DNA of 64,000 nucleotides, taken from Methylophilus sp. 13 (GTDB lineage Bacteria > Pseudomonadota > Gammaproteobacteria > Burkholderiales > Methylophilaceae). Every line of letters begins with the position of its first letter. Position 1 is the stretch's first letter. Under the pieces are notes generated by a model. It was not told where the DNA came from, made no database searches, and worked only from the letters and a program-made list of their open reading frames with translations. Of this stretch, positions 7,215 through 17,181 are shown piece after piece. The DNA lies in assembly GCF_015354335.1 (NCBI RefSeq), contig NZ_JADKYR010000001.1, forward strand, positions 682,001-746,000, read 5' to 3'. The position numbers and the translations under genes are program-made.

Positions 7215-8150
7215 ATGAGTGTCGTCAGCTTTAACAAGGAAAAAATCATGCAAAACAGTGAGCAGGCTGCCAAAGCAATGCCAGCCAAGCAAGCAAAACC
7301 GGTTGTCGCGGTGGTGAGCCCTCTCTCGGCCACCGCAACAGCAGCCACCCCGGCAAGCAAAAAAGCCGGGGCATGGGCGGCAATGGCCAAACGTGTCTTT
7401 GAAGGACTGTTGCCGCCTGTGATTGGCTTGCTGATCTTTGGCGCCATCTGGTCTACCGTGGCCGCCCTGACTCAGGGTTTGCCAGGACCGGTGCAGACCT
7501 GGCATTCGGCGGTGGAGCTGTTTAGCGACCCGTTTTATATCAACAACCCGAATGACATGGGCATCGGCTGGAACATCCTGAACTCGCTCAAACGCGTCGC
7601 CACAGGCTTTGCGCTGGCAGCGATTGTCGGCATCCCCATGGGTTTTATCATCGGCCGCTATGCATTTATGTCAAAAATGGCGGCACCGATTATCAGCCTG
7701 CTCAAGCCTGTCTCTCCGCTGGCCTGGCTGCCGATCGGCCTGCTGGTATTCAAAGCGGCCAACCCGGCCGCAATTTGGGTGATTTTCATCACCGCGGTCT
7801 GGCCCATGATCATCAACACCGCCGTTGGTGTCAGCAAAGTGCCGCAAGACTATATGAACGTGGCCAAGGTACTGAACCTGTCCGAGTGGAAAGTCATCAC
7901 CAAAATCCTGCTGCCGTATGTCATGCCTTACATGATGACCGGTGTGCGTCTCTCCATCGGTGCTGCCTGGCTGGTGATTGTGGCGGCAGAAATGCTGACC
8001 GGCGGCGTGGGCATTGGCTTCTGGGTGTGGGATGAATGGAACAACCTGAACGTTGAGCACATCATCATCGCGATTTTCATTGTGGGCATCGTCGGCCTGT
8101 TGCTGGAACAGTGCCTGGTCATGCTGGCCAAACGCTATAGCTACGAATAA
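7215..8150 (+). CDS. nrtB: Nitrate ABC transporter permease
   Basis: A 311-residue inner-membrane permease of the NrtB/SsuC type. After an unusual Ala/Lys-rich cytoplasmic N-terminus (about 55 residues) there are about six membrane helices. The EAA-type loop for ATPase contact is in the region KVPQDYMNVAKVLNLSEWKV. The start at 7215 follows AAGGAGAG. An internal ATG at 7248 would give a slightly shorter protein, but the upstream site has the better ribosome binding site. Confidence 0.92.
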   Translation: MSVVSFNKEKIMQNSEQAAKAMPAKQAKPVVAVVSPLSATATAATPASKKAGAWAAMAKRVFEGLLPPVIGLLIFGAIWSTVAALTQGLPGPVQTWHSAVELFSDPFYINNPNDMGIGWNILNSLKRVATGFALAAIVGIPMGFIIGRYAFMSKMAAPIISLLKPVSPLAWLPIGLLVFKAANPAAIWVIFITAVWPMIINTAVGVSKVPQDYMNVAKVLNLSEWKVITKILLPYVMPYMMTGVRLSIGAAWLVIVAAEMLTGGVGIGFWVWDEWNNLNVEHIIIAIFIVGIVGLLLEQCLVMLAKRYSYE

Positions 8151-8186
8151 CCACGACGCCTGATTGACTGGAAAAGGACTCTGATC

Positions 8187-8996
8187 ATGACCACCGCTGT
8201 AAAACAAGACCGCTATGTGTTGATTGAAAACGTCAACATGATTTTCAACACCAAAAAAGGCAGTTTCCAAGCCTTGAAAGACATCAACCTGTCTATCCAG
8301 GAAGGTGAATTCATTTCCATCATCGGCCACTCAGGCTGCGGCAAATCGACCGTGCTCAACCTGATTGCCGGCTTGCTGCAACCGACAGACGGCTACCTGT
8401 TTTGTGCCGGACGCGAAATTGCCAAACCGGGTCCGGAACGCGCCGTGGTGTTCCAGAACCACTCCTTGCTGCCATGGCTGACCTGTTTTGAAAATGTCTA
8501 TCTGGCCGTGGAACGTGTGTTTGCTGCCACCGAGAGTAAGCCGCAACTGGCAGAACGTACCCGCGCGGCACTGGAACTGGTGGGCTTGAGCCACGCCATG
8601 GAAAAACGCCCGAATGAAATTTCCGGCGGTATGAAACAACGCGTGGGCATTGCCCGTGCCCTGGCCATGGAGCCAAAAGTGCTACTACTGGATGAGCCGT
8701 TTGGCGCGCTGGATGCGCTGACCCGTGCCGGCCTGCAAGACGAACTGATGGCCATCATGGCGCGCTCTGGCTGCACCGCCGTCATGGTGACGCACGATGT
8801 GGACGAAGCGGTGCTGCTGTCTGACCGCATTGTCATGATGACCAACGGCCCGGCAGCCACCATCGGTGAAATCCTGGCGGTCGATTTACCCCGTCCGCGC
8901 AAACGCCTGGAGCTGGTGGAAGACCCAGCGTATACGCATCTGCGCAGCGAAGTTTTGAAGTTTCTGTATGAGCGGCACGCCAAAAAGGCGGCCTAA
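8187..8996 (+). CDS. nrtD: Nitrate ABC transporter ATPase
   Basis: A 269-residue ABC ATPase with Walker A GHSGCGKS, Q-loop VFQNHSLLPW, signature ISGGMKQRVGIARAL, Walker B VLLLDEPFGALD and switch histidine VMVTHDVDEA. The length and C-terminal region fit NrtD (single ATPase) rather than the cyanobacterial NrtC fusion with a binding domain. The start has AAAGGAC upstream. It powers nitrate uptake with NrtA and NrtB, in the same operon. Confidence 0.93.
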   Translation: MTTAVKQDRYVLIENVNMIFNTKKGSFQALKDINLSIQEGEFISIIGHSGCGKSTVLNLIAGLLQPTDGYLFCAGREIAKPGPERAVVFQNHSLLPWLTCFENVYLAVERVFAATESKPQLAERTRAALELVGLSHAMEKRPNEISGGMKQRVGIARALAMEPKVLLLDEPFGALDALTRAGLQDELMAIMARSGCTAVMVTHDVDEAVLLSDRIVMMTNGPAATIGEILAVDLPRPRKRLELVEDPAYTHLRSEVLKFLYERHAKKAA

Positions 8997-9096
8997 GTGA
9001 AAGGTGCTGGCAGGCGGCCACCTGTCAGCACCACTTGCTTTTCAAAAGCAACCCTCATCCAAGCAAGGTTACCCCAATAGAGAAAAGGAGCAACAC

Positions 9097-10527
9097 ATGA
9101 ACGCTAACCTACACCCACGCTTGCGTCAAGTTTCCGCAGCCATCTTGCTGGCGGCACTTGGCTCCCCTGCAATGGCAGAAGAAGAAGTTCTGCCTGAATA
9201 CACTTTTATGGACGCGATTAAAACCGGTAAAAATCTGACCAGTTTCAGACTACGTTATGAGTATGTCGATCAGGATGGCTTACAGCCGGCCACTTTTGCC
9301 AACGGCAGCCCTAACCCGACTGCCAATCAAGCCCTGGACAACGCCAACGCCATGACGATGCGCAGCCTGGTTGGCTGGCAAACGGCCCCGTACCACAACT
9401 GGAGTTTTGCCGCGCAACTTACCAACGTCAGCAAACTGCAAGATGATTTCAACGATGGCACTAACCCAGTGCGTGTCAATGGCGCCTCTAATGAGAGCGA
9501 CAAGATTAATTACGCCAAAGTAGTGGATCCTGACTATACCGATGTGAACCAGCTGTTTGTAGACTGGACCGGCATTAAAAATACCAAGGTGCGTTTAGGA
9601 CGACAAATTGTCAACCTGGACAATGTGCGTTTTATTGGGGATATTGCTTTCCGACAAAATACACAGGTCTTTGATGGTCTGTCCATCTTGAACAAGTCAA
9701 TTCCAGATACTGAAATTTTCTATGCTCACTTTGACCGTGTCCGCCAGATTTTCACGACGCACAGAAGCGGCGACCTCGACATTTTGAACACCAGATACCG
9801 TATATCCCCGACCGAATTTCTGGTTGGCTACGCTTACCTGAGCGACTTTGACAATCTGGGCTTTGGCAATGCCTGGTTTGGCACCGGAACAGCCAATTAT
9901 GCCGCCAGCCAGTCCAACAAAACGTTTGGCGTACGCCTCGATGGCACACATCCATTCACCCCGAACTACCGCGCGCACTACACTGCCGAATATGCCAAAC
10001 AGGATAATTACCGGGGTGGTGATAGCCGCATTGATGCGCATTACTACAAGCTGGGCGGTGGCTTCGGGATTGATAACTTCAATATGCGTGTCGATCAGGA
10101 ATTGCTCTCCAGCAACAACAATACTTTCGCGTTCCAGACTCCTTTTGGTACCAACCACCTGTTTCAAGGTTGGGTAGACAAGTTTCTGGTCACCCCACGT
10201 GAGGGCATTAAAGATACCTTTGTCACAGCCACTTACCGTTACGGCGACTTTCTGTTCTTTGCCGATTACCACGTGATTGACTCTGACAATGACTTTTATA
10301 CCGTGGGCAGCGGCACCAACCGTAATGGCAGCCGTTACGGCACGGAATGGAATGCCGCCGTCACCTGGAATATCGATAAAAACTGGATGACCAAGTTTGA
10401 ATACGGAAAATTCAGTGAAGGTGACCAGTTTGGACTTGGGCCGAATACCACCAGCAATGCTGCTGGCACACGTGGCCGTTTCCGTGATACCGAAAAACTG
10501 TGGCTGACCGCCATGTATACGTTCTAA
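9097..10527 (+). CDS. Outer-membrane porin-like protein (alginate-export/OprD-like barrel)
   Basis: A 476-residue protein with a Sec signal peptide (about 28 residues, ending SPAMA) and a beta-barrel pattern ending in an aromatic residue (LTAMYTF), the usual outer-membrane insertion signal. The central part (NTKVRLGRQIVNLDNVRFIG) resembles the alginate-export family of porins. Placed between the nitrate ABC transporter and siroheme/nitrite-reductase genes, it probably gives nitrate or nitrite passage across the outer membrane; this role is inferred from context. The start is ATG 9097 after AAAGGAG (9084-9090); an upstream open extension has no such signal. Confidence 0.82.
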   Translation: MNANLHPRLRQVSAAILLAALGSPAMAEEEVLPEYTFMDAIKTGKNLTSFRLRYEYVDQDGLQPATFANGSPNPTANQALDNANAMTMRSLVGWQTAPYHNWSFAAQLTNVSKLQDDFNDGTNPVRVNGASNESDKINYAKVVDPDYTDVNQLFVDWTGIKNTKVRLGRQIVNLDNVRFIGDIAFRQNTQVFDGLSILNKSIPDTEIFYAHFDRVRQIFTTHRSGDLDILNTRYRISPTEFLVGYAYLSDFDNLGFGNAWFGTGTANYAASQSNKTFGVRLDGTHPFTPNYRAHYTAEYAKQDNYRGGDSRIDAHYYKLGGGFGIDNFNMRVDQELLSSNNNTFAFQTPFGTNHLFQGWVDKFLVTPREGIKDTFVTATYRYGDFLFFADYHVIDSDNDFYTVGSGTNRNGSRYGTEWNAAVTWNIDKNWMTKFEYGKFSEGDQFGLGPNTTSNAAGTRGRFRDTEKLWLTAMYTF

Positions 10528-10561
10528 ACGGACGTCTCGTCTGTAAGCAAAGGAGCCCCTC

Positions 10562-11344
10562 ATGTCAGCAAGCAAAGTGTATTTAATCGGTGCCGGTCCT
10601 GGCGACCCTGAGCTCATCACGCTCAAGGCGGTCAAGGCCTTGCAGCTGGCAGAGGTGGTGCTGGTCGATGACCTGGTTAACCCGGAACTGCTCAAGCATT
10701 GCCCGCAGGCGCGTATTGTGCCGGTGGGCAAGCGCGGCGGTTGCAAGTCTACGCCACAGCATTTTATTCACCGCATGATGATTGCCTTGGCCGAGCAAGG
10801 CCAAACCGTGGCTCGCCTGAAAGGCGGTGACCCGTTTGTGTTTGGCCGTGGTGGCGAAGAAATGCTGGCACTGCGTGCCGCCAATATTGACTACGAAATC
10901 ATTCCGGGCATGACCAGTGGCCTTGCCAGTTGCGCCAGCATGGAGGTACCAGTGACCCACCGTGCCTACAACCATGGCGTGACGCTGGTCACCGGCCATA
11001 CCAAAGATGGCGGCCCCCTGCCCTGGCAGGCGCTGGTGGCCAGCCATACCACGCTGGTCATTTACATGGGCATGCAGCATCTGGCTGAAATCTGCCGTGA
11101 ACTGATTGCTGCAGGCATGCCCACAGACATGCCCTGTATGGTGGTGGAGAACGGCACACGCGCCGAACAGCGTGGCCTGACCTCAACGCTGCAAGCCATG
11201 CCTTACCTGGCCCATCAGCAAAGTCTTAAAAGTCCGTCCATTATTGTGGTCGGCGAAGTGGTGAAATTAGCCAGAAACAGCCAACAGGAACAAGATTGGC
11301 AACAAAACCTGCAACACTGGCTCAGCATCGGCGATGCAGCATAA
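10562..11344 (+). CDS. cobA: Uroporphyrinogen-III C-methyltransferase (SUMT)
   Basis: A 260-residue SAM-dependent methyltransferase. YLIGAGPGDPELITLKA (N-terminal), the GDPFVFGRGGEE loop and GMTSGLASCASMEVPVTHR are classic SUMT blocks. It makes precorrin-2 for siroheme, the prosthetic group of the NirB nitrite reductases encoded next door. It is a stand-alone SUMT without the CysG dehydrogenase/ferrochelatase part. It sits 20 bp before nirB1 in the leader B operon. Confidence 0.93.
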   Translation: MSASKVYLIGAGPGDPELITLKAVKALQLAEVVLVDDLVNPELLKHCPQARIVPVGKRGGCKSTPQHFIHRMMIALAEQGQTVARLKGGDPFVFGRGGEEMLALRAANIDYEIIPGMTSGLASCASMEVPVTHRAYNHGVTLVTGHTKDGGPLPWQALVASHTTLVIYMGMQHLAEICRELIAAGMPTDMPCMVVENGTRAEQRGLTSTLQAMPYLAHQQSLKSPSIIVVGEVVKLARNSQQEQDWQQNLQHWLSIGDAA

Positions 11345-11364
11345 GCGCTGAAAGGAGTGATTCA

Positions 11365-13791
11365 ATGATAAAACAGAAACTGGTGGTGGTCGGCAACGGC
11401 ATGGCTGGCATGCGGACGGTGGAAGAGCTGCTCAAGATTGCGCCGGACATGTACGACATTACCGTGTTTGGCGATGAGCCTTATCCCAACTATAACCGCA
11501 TCATGTTGTCGCCCGTACTGGCCAACGAGCAGACCATCGATGACATTATCCTCAATAGCCGCGAATGGTATGCCGAACACAACATTACCTTGCATACCAG
11601 CGCCCGTGTCAACAAGATAGACCGCAAGGCCCGCACCGTGACCGCCGACAACGGCCTCACGGTCGAATATGACCGCCTGTTGCTGGCAACCGGCTCCAAG
11701 CCGTTCATCTTGCCGATTGCAGGTGCAGACTTGCAGGGTGTGCTGGGCTACCGCGATATCAAAGACACCAACGACATGATCGCTGCGGCCAAAATCTACA
11801 AGCATGCAGTGGTCATTGGCGGCGGCTTGCTGGGCCTTGAGGCCGCCAATGGCCTCAAGGTGCAAGGCATGGACGTCACAGTGGTGCACAAAAACGAATG
11901 GCTGCTGGAACGCCAGCTCGACAAGACCGCAGGCAAGATGCTGCAAAAATCCCTAGAAACGCGCGGGCTGCAGTTCTTGCTACAAAAAGACACGGAGCAA
12001 TTGATCGGAAAAGACGGCCGCGTGGTCGCCGTGCGCTTTAAAGATGGCCAGGAAGTGCCTGCAGACCTGGTGGTGATGGCAGTCGGCATCCGCCCCAACT
12101 ATGCACTGGCCGAATCGGCAGGCATTTATTGCAACCGCGGCATTGTGGTGAGCGACACCATGCAGACCTATGACCCGCGCATTTATGCCGTAGGCGAATG
12201 CGTCAACCACCGTGGCATTGCCTATGGCCTGGTGGCCCCCTTATTTGAAATGGCCAAAGTGTGCGCCACACATTTGGCCAACTTCGGCATCGGATTATAC
12301 AAAGGCTCGGTCACTTCGACAAAATTGAAGGTGACCGGCATAGATTTGTTTTCTGCCGGTGATTTTATGGGCAGTGACGATGCCGAAGAAATTTTACTGC
12401 ACGACGCGGTCGGCGGGGTATACAAAAAACTCGTGATCAAAGATGACACCATCATCGGTGCCGTGCTGTATGGCGATACGACGGATGGGGCCTGGTATTT
12501 CCAGCTGCTGCGCGACAAAAAGCCGATCCACGAAATCCGGGATCACTTAATGTTCGGGCAGGATAGTCTGGGCAATACCGGCCACCAGGGTCAGGACAAG
12601 GTGTCTGCCATGACCGACGAAATGGAAGTCTGTGGTTGTAATGGCGTCTGCAAAGGCACCATCGTCAAAGCGATTCAGGCACAAGGCCTGTTCACACTGG
12701 ATGACGTCAAAAAACACACCAAAGCTGGCTCCAGTTGTGGCAGTTGCACTGGCCTGGTTGAGCAGATTCTGGCCTCGACGCTGGGCGGCGGTTATGCGCC
12801 TCCTTCGAGCAGCAAAGCCGTGTGTGGCTGCACCGACTTTAACCACGAAGAAGTGCGTGACGAAATCCGCAAACACAAATACCTGAGCATCCCGGCCGCC
12901 ATGAAGGGCATGGGCTGGAAAACACCGAATGGCTGCGCCACCTGCAGGCCGGCGTTGAATTATTACCTGATTTCCACCTGGCCGCATGAAGCCAAGGATG
13001 ATCCGCAGTCACGCTTTATCAATGAGCGCGTGCATGCCAATATCCAGAAAGACGGCACTTACTCTGTGGTGCCGCGTATGTACGGCGGTGTCACCTCGCC
13101 CGAGCAATTGCGCAGAATTGCCGATGTGGCCGACAAATACAAGGTCCCAATGGTGAAAGTTACTGGCGGTCAGCGCATCGACTTGCTGGGCGTGAAAAAA
13201 GAAGACCTGACCGGCATGTGGGCTGACCTGGACATGCCATCCGGCTATGCGTATGGCAAGTCTATACGCACGGTCAAAACCTGTGTTGGCTCGGAGTTCT
13301 GCCGTTTTGGTACCCAAAACTCCACCCAACTGGGCATTGATATCGAAAAAGCCTTTGACCATATGTGGGCCCCGCACAAGGTGAAGTTTGCGGTCTCAGG
13401 CTGCCCGCGCAACTGTGCCGAATCCGGGATCAAGGACGTCGGCGTGATCGGCGTGGATTCCGGCTGGGAGATTTATGTCGGCGGCAACGGCGGCATCAAG
13501 ACCGAAGTGGCGCAGTTTCTGTGTAAGGTGAAGACCGCTGAGGAAGTGATTGAATACTCGGGCGCGTTTATCCAGCTCTACCGTGAAGAAGCACGTTATC
13601 TGGACCGTACCGTGCACTGGATAGAACGTGTCGGGCTGGATTATGTGAAAAAACGCATTCTTGAAGATGCTGAAGGCCGCAAAGCGGCATATGAGCGTCT
13701 GCTGTATGCGCTGCAAGGCGCGGTGGACCCGTGGGCAGAACGCGTCAACCAACGTGATGCCCACAAAGAGTTCGACACAATTACCGTGTAA
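11365..13791 (+). CDS. nirB: Nitrite reductase [NAD(P)H] large subunit 1
   Basis: An 808-residue siroheme nitrite reductase. Layout: FAD domain (VVVGNGMAGMR), NAD(P)H domain (VVIGGGLLGLEAANGL), two BFD-like [2Fe-2S] segments (CGCNGVCKG ... CGSC near residue 420, and CGCTDF ... CATC near 490), and nitrite/sulfite reductase domains with cluster ligands CVGSEFC and CPRNC. It reduces nitrite to ammonium in the cytoplasm. The start is ATG 11365 after AAAGGAG. A second, clearly different NirB is encoded at 20435; which one partners with which NirD is not settled by order alone. Confidence 0.93.
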   Translation: MIKQKLVVVGNGMAGMRTVEELLKIAPDMYDITVFGDEPYPNYNRIMLSPVLANEQTIDDIILNSREWYAEHNITLHTSARVNKIDRKARTVTADNGLTVEYDRLLLATGSKPFILPIAGADLQGVLGYRDIKDTNDMIAAAKIYKHAVVIGGGLLGLEAANGLKVQGMDVTVVHKNEWLLERQLDKTAGKMLQKSLETRGLQFLLQKDTEQLIGKDGRVVAVRFKDGQEVPADLVVMAVGIRPNYALAESAGIYCNRGIVVSDTMQTYDPRIYAVGECVNHRGIAYGLVAPLFEMAKVCATHLANFGIGLYKGSVTSTKLKVTGIDLFSAGDFMGSDDAEEILLHDAVGGVYKKLVIKDDTIIGAVLYGDTTDGAWYFQLLRDKKPIHEIRDHLMFGQDSLGNTGHQGQDKVSAMTDEMEVCGCNGVCKGTIVKAIQAQGLFTLDDVKKHTKAGSSCGSCTGLVEQILASTLGGGYAPPSSSKAVCGCTDFNHEEVRDEIRKHKYLSIPAAMKGMGWKTPNGCATCRPALNYYLISTWPHEAKDDPQSRFINERVHANIQKDGTYSVVPRMYGGVTSPEQLRRIADVADKYKVPMVKVTGGQRIDLLGVKKEDLTGMWADLDMPSGYAYGKSIRTVKTCVGSEFCRFGTQNSTQLGIDIEKAFDHMWAPHKVKFAVSGCPRNCAESGIKDVGVIGVDSGWEIYVGGNGGIKTEVAQFLCKVKTAEEVIEYSGAFIQLYREEARYLDRTVHWIERVGLDYVKKRILEDAEGRKAAYERLLYALQGAVDPWAERVNQRDAHKEFDTITV

Positions 13792-13854
13792 CGACAAATA
13801 CTGTTTAAATGAAAAGTGGCGTGCCATTCTCCTGATTGCACGCCCGGGAGATAG

Positions 13855-15069
13855 ATGATGCAAAAAAGTTTTTGGGAAGTGGGCCATAAACCCACCCTGT
13901 TTTCGGCCTTCTTTTATTTTGACCTGAGCTTTATGGTCTGGGTCATGTTGGGGCCGCTGGCGGTGCAAATCGCCGCCGACCTGCAATTGAATCCGGCACA
14001 AAAAGGCCTGATGGTCGCCACCCCGGTACTCACAGGCGCGCTGCTGCGGATAGTCATGGGCGTGCTGGTGGATCAGCTCAAGCCGAAAAAAGCCGGCCTG
14101 ATTGGTCAGGTGATTGTGATTGGCGCGCTGCTGACAGCCTGGCTGCATGGCATCCATACCTATCAGCAAGCGCTGTTGCTAGGCATGTTTCTGGGCTTCG
14201 CCGGTGCTGCATTTGCAGTGGCCTTGCCACTGGCTTCGCGCTGGTATCCACCAGAGCACCAGGGCACCGCGCTGGGCATTGCCGGGGCAGGCAACTCAGG
14301 CACGGCCCTGGCGGCCTTGTTCGCCCCTGGGCTGGCCGTGGCCTTTGGCTGGAACAATGTATTTGGCCTGGCACTGATTCCACTGGTGCTGGCGTTGCTG
14401 GTCTATGTCACGATGGCCAAAGACGCCCCGGATACGCCTGCGCCAAAATCGCTGTCGCAATACCTGGCCGTACTCAAGGATAAAGATGCCTGGTGGTTTA
14501 TGTTTTTCTACAGCGTCACCTTTGGCGGTTTTGTGGGTATGGCGTCTTCATTGACTATTTACTTCCACGACCAGTATGGTCTGGATGCGGTGCACGCGGG
14601 TTACTTCACCGCAGCCTGTGTCTTTGCCGGCTCGCTGGTGCGCCCCATTGGCGGTTGGTTGGCCGACCGCATCGGCGGCATCCGTTCACTGAGCACCATG
14701 TATGTGCTGGCAGCGGTATTCCTGTTTATCCTAAGTTTTGGCATGGCTAGCCAGTCACTAGGCTTGCTGGTAGTAGTGCTCGCCATGGCAGCACTTGGTA
14801 TGGGCAACGGCGCGGTCTTCCAGCTGGTACCGCAGCGTTTCCGCAAGGAAATCGGCGTCATGACCGGCTTGGTCGGCATGGCCGGGGGCGTTGGTGGCTT
14901 TTACCTGGCGTCCAGTTTAGGCTACTCTAAACAAGTGACGGGCAGTTATCAGGTCGGCCTGACCATTTTTGCCGGCTTGGCGATTCTGGCACTGATCGGC
15001 CTCTCCCGCGTAAAAAACCGCTGGCGCACCACCTGGGGCGCAGCCACAGTCACCAGCGCCAAAATTTAA
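13855..15069 (+). CDS. narK: Nitrate/nitrite MFS transporter (NarK/NasA type)
   Basis: A 404-residue major facilitator protein with 12 predicted helices. The Gly-rich nitrate-signature segments are visible (GIAGAGNSGTALAALFAPGL in the first half, GLVGMAGGVGGFYL in the second). It moves nitrate in, or exchanges nitrate and nitrite, at the inner membrane, and so duplicates the function of NrtABD in the same operon. The start follows GGGAG 8 nt upstream. Confidence 0.9.
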   Translation: MMQKSFWEVGHKPTLFSAFFYFDLSFMVWVMLGPLAVQIAADLQLNPAQKGLMVATPVLTGALLRIVMGVLVDQLKPKKAGLIGQVIVIGALLTAWLHGIHTYQQALLLGMFLGFAGAAFAVALPLASRWYPPEHQGTALGIAGAGNSGTALAALFAPGLAVAFGWNNVFGLALIPLVLALLVYVTMAKDAPDTPAPKSLSQYLAVLKDKDAWWFMFFYSVTFGGFVGMASSLTIYFHDQYGLDAVHAGYFTAACVFAGSLVRPIGGWLADRIGGIRSLSTMYVLAAVFLFILSFGMASQSLGLLVVVLAMAALGMGNGAVFQLVPQRFRKEIGVMTGLVGMAGGVGGFYLASSLGYSKQVTGSYQVGLTIFAGLAILALIGLSRVKNRWRTTWGAATVTSAKI

Positions 15070-15123
15070 TGGCACCGGACAACATCCCAGGATTGAAATG
15101 TTAGCGTCATCACGGAACCCCGC

Positions 15124-16812
15124 ATGAAATTACGGATCAGCGTCGGCGAAAGCAGCCTCACCGGACCGCGGCCTCGTAACGAGGACTACGTAGGCCTGGT
15201 GACGCCTGCCGATGCGCAGCTGGAGATCAAGGGCGCCCTGCTGGCGGTGGCTGATGGCATCAGCGGGGGGGCGGGCGGGGCCGAAGCTGCCGAGATGACG
15301 ATACGCACGGTGTCGGCAGATTATTACGCCACGCCCGATACCTGGACTATCCAGCATGCGCTGGACAAGGTGGTTCAGGCGGCTAACCGCTGGGTGCTGT
15401 CGCAGGCACGCAAACACAGTCAGATGGCCGGCATGGCGACCACGCTGTCCATGCTGGTGCTGCGCGGTCAGCGCTATGTGCTGGCGCATGTCGGCGACAC
15501 CCGCATCTATCGCCTGCGCGAGCAGTCGCTGCAATGTCTGACCACCGACCATGTCTGGGACCGGCCAGATATGCGGCATGTACTCAAGCGTGCAGTCGGC
15601 CTCGATGACCAGTTGAGCGTGGATTATGCCGAAGGCCTGCTGCAAACCGGCGATGTGTATGCCATTGTCAGTGATGGTGTGTGGGCCGCACTGGGCGAGG
15701 CCGAGCTGCACAAAATATTGATGCTCTACCATACACCGCAGTTGATGGCCGAACACCTGACCCGGCAAGCGCTGGAACAAGGCGGGCAGGATAACGCCTC
15801 TGCCGTGGTGGTGCGTATCGACCAGCTCGGGGAAGACCACCTGACCGACATGCTGGCCGATGCCTTGAGCCTGCCGGTGCCGCCCAAGCTGGCGGTGGGC
15901 GACACCCTGGATGGCTTTACCGTCACCCGCGTGTTACATGATGCACGCATCAGCTTGTTATATCAGGTAAAAAATGCCGCTGGGCAATTATTTGTGCTGA
16001 AAACCCTGCAACCCGCCCGCGCGGAAGATAAGGCCAGTTGCGAAGCCCTGCTTAATGAAGAGTGGCTGGGCAAGCGCGTGGTGTCGCAATGTGTGCCGCA
16101 AATTTTGCCCCTCACGCGTGAACAGCGCACGCATTTGTATTATGTGATGACCTGGCATGAAGGGGCCACCTTGCAGCAACGGCTGGATGCCGGCCATCAC
16201 TTCACCATCAATGGCGTGGCCAATATCGGCCAGGATCTGTTGCGTGGCTTGAGCATGCTGCACCGGCTCAATATTGTGCACCGCGATATCAAACCGGCCA
16301 ATATTCATCTGGGTAGCGATACACGGCTGCGCATCCTCGACCTTGGCGTCGCGCTTAACACCACGCTGCCCATGCCCGAGCAGATGGAAAATCCCGGCAC
16401 GCCCAGCTATATGGCGCCGGAATTGTTTGACGGCAAACTGGCCGACCGCCAGGCGGATATTTATGCCGCAGGGGTGACGCTGTACCACCTGCTGACACGC
16501 AAGTATCCTTATGGCGAAATCGAGCCGTTCCAGTCGCCGCGCTTTGGTGAGCCGGTGCGCCCCAGCCGCTACCGCCCCGAGATTCCGGCCTGGCTGGAAA
16601 ACCTGATTCTGAAAGCGATTGCCCGCAAACCGGAACACCGCTTTGAAACCGCCGAAGAAATGCTGCTGGCGCTAGAGCATGGCGAACTCAGACCCATCTT
16701 CATCCCGCGCACGCCGTTGATTGCCCGCGCGCGGCTGGTCAAATGGCAGTGGCTGGCCATCATTTCATTGTGCGTGAATGTGTTATTGATTTATTTGTTA
16801 ATGGTCTCATAA
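15124..16812 (+). CDS. PP2C phosphatase-Ser/Thr kinase fusion 2, membrane-anchored
   Basis: A 562-residue paralogue of the protein at 3758. The PP2C domain (about 5-235) shows ADGISGGAG, VGDTRIYRL, SDGVWAAL and QDNASAV. The kinase domain (about 255-520) shows FVLKTL, an intact HRDIKPAN loop and LDLG in place of DFG, then MAPELF. A C-terminal membrane helix is present (about 540-560). Unlike paralogue 1, the HRD histidine and Lys are kept, while the DFG phenylalanine is changed. It lies within the nir-nas operon between the MFS transporter and nirD1, so it probably modulates uptake or reduction by phosphorylation; targets are unknown. Confidence 0.87.
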   Translation: MKLRISVGESSLTGPRPRNEDYVGLVTPADAQLEIKGALLAVADGISGGAGGAEAAEMTIRTVSADYYATPDTWTIQHALDKVVQAANRWVLSQARKHSQMAGMATTLSMLVLRGQRYVLAHVGDTRIYRLREQSLQCLTTDHVWDRPDMRHVLKRAVGLDDQLSVDYAEGLLQTGDVYAIVSDGVWAALGEAELHKILMLYHTPQLMAEHLTRQALEQGGQDNASAVVVRIDQLGEDHLTDMLADALSLPVPPKLAVGDTLDGFTVTRVLHDARISLLYQVKNAAGQLFVLKTLQPARAEDKASCEALLNEEWLGKRVVSQCVPQILPLTREQRTHLYYVMTWHEGATLQQRLDAGHHFTINGVANIGQDLLRGLSMLHRLNIVHRDIKPANIHLGSDTRLRILDLGVALNTTLPMPEQMENPGTPSYMAPELFDGKLADRQADIYAAGVTLYHLLTRKYPYGEIEPFQSPRFGEPVRPSRYRPEIPAWLENLILKAIARKPEHRFETAEEMLLALEHGELRPIFIPRTPLIARARLVKWQWLAIISLCVNVLLIYLLMVS

Positions 16813-16842
16813 GCCAGTAACAAATTGGAAAAGAGGAAAAAA

Positions 16843-17154
16843 ATGCGTTGGACGAAAATCTGCCCGCTAAACGACATCCCTGCCCTGGGCGCACGTGTGG
16901 TGCGTCATGGCGAAACCGACATTGGTGTGTTCCGCACTGAAGATGACCGCGTGTTTGCGCTTAACAACCGTTGCCCGCACAAAGGTGGCCCGCTGTCGCA
17001 AGGCCTGGTCTATGGCGACAAAGTCGCCTGCCCATTGCATAGCTGGAAAATCAGCCTGGTCGATGGCCAGGCCGAAGCGCCCGATGTCGGCCAGACTGCC
17101 TGCTATGCAGTCAAGGTCGAAGATGGCATGGTCTATCTGCAATTAAACCCGTAA
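16843..17154 (+). CDS. nirD: Nitrite reductase small subunit, Rieske type
   Basis: A 103-residue Rieske-fold protein with both ligand pairs intact: NRCPHKG (Cys-x-His) and CPLHSW (Cys-x2-His), so it should carry a [2Fe-2S] cluster. The E. coli NirD and the second NirD of this window (23027) lack these cysteines. The start is ATG 16843 after AAGAGGA; an upstream in-frame TTG at 16825 is less likely. It lies directly before nasA, so it may pass electrons to the nitrite reductase NirB1 or possibly to the nitrate reductase. Confidence 0.9.
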   Translation: MRWTKICPLNDIPALGARVVRHGETDIGVFRTEDDRVFALNNRCPHKGGPLSQGLVYGDKVACPLHSWKISLVDGQAEAPDVGQTACYAVKVEDGMVYLQLNP

Positions 17155-17181
17155 TTTTCAGGCAACACGGACAGCTCCCTT

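Noticed and set aside
9697-10746. 349-codon minus-strand frame opposite the porin and cobA
   Set aside because: It crosses the junction of two well-supported plus-strand genes and resembles nothing.
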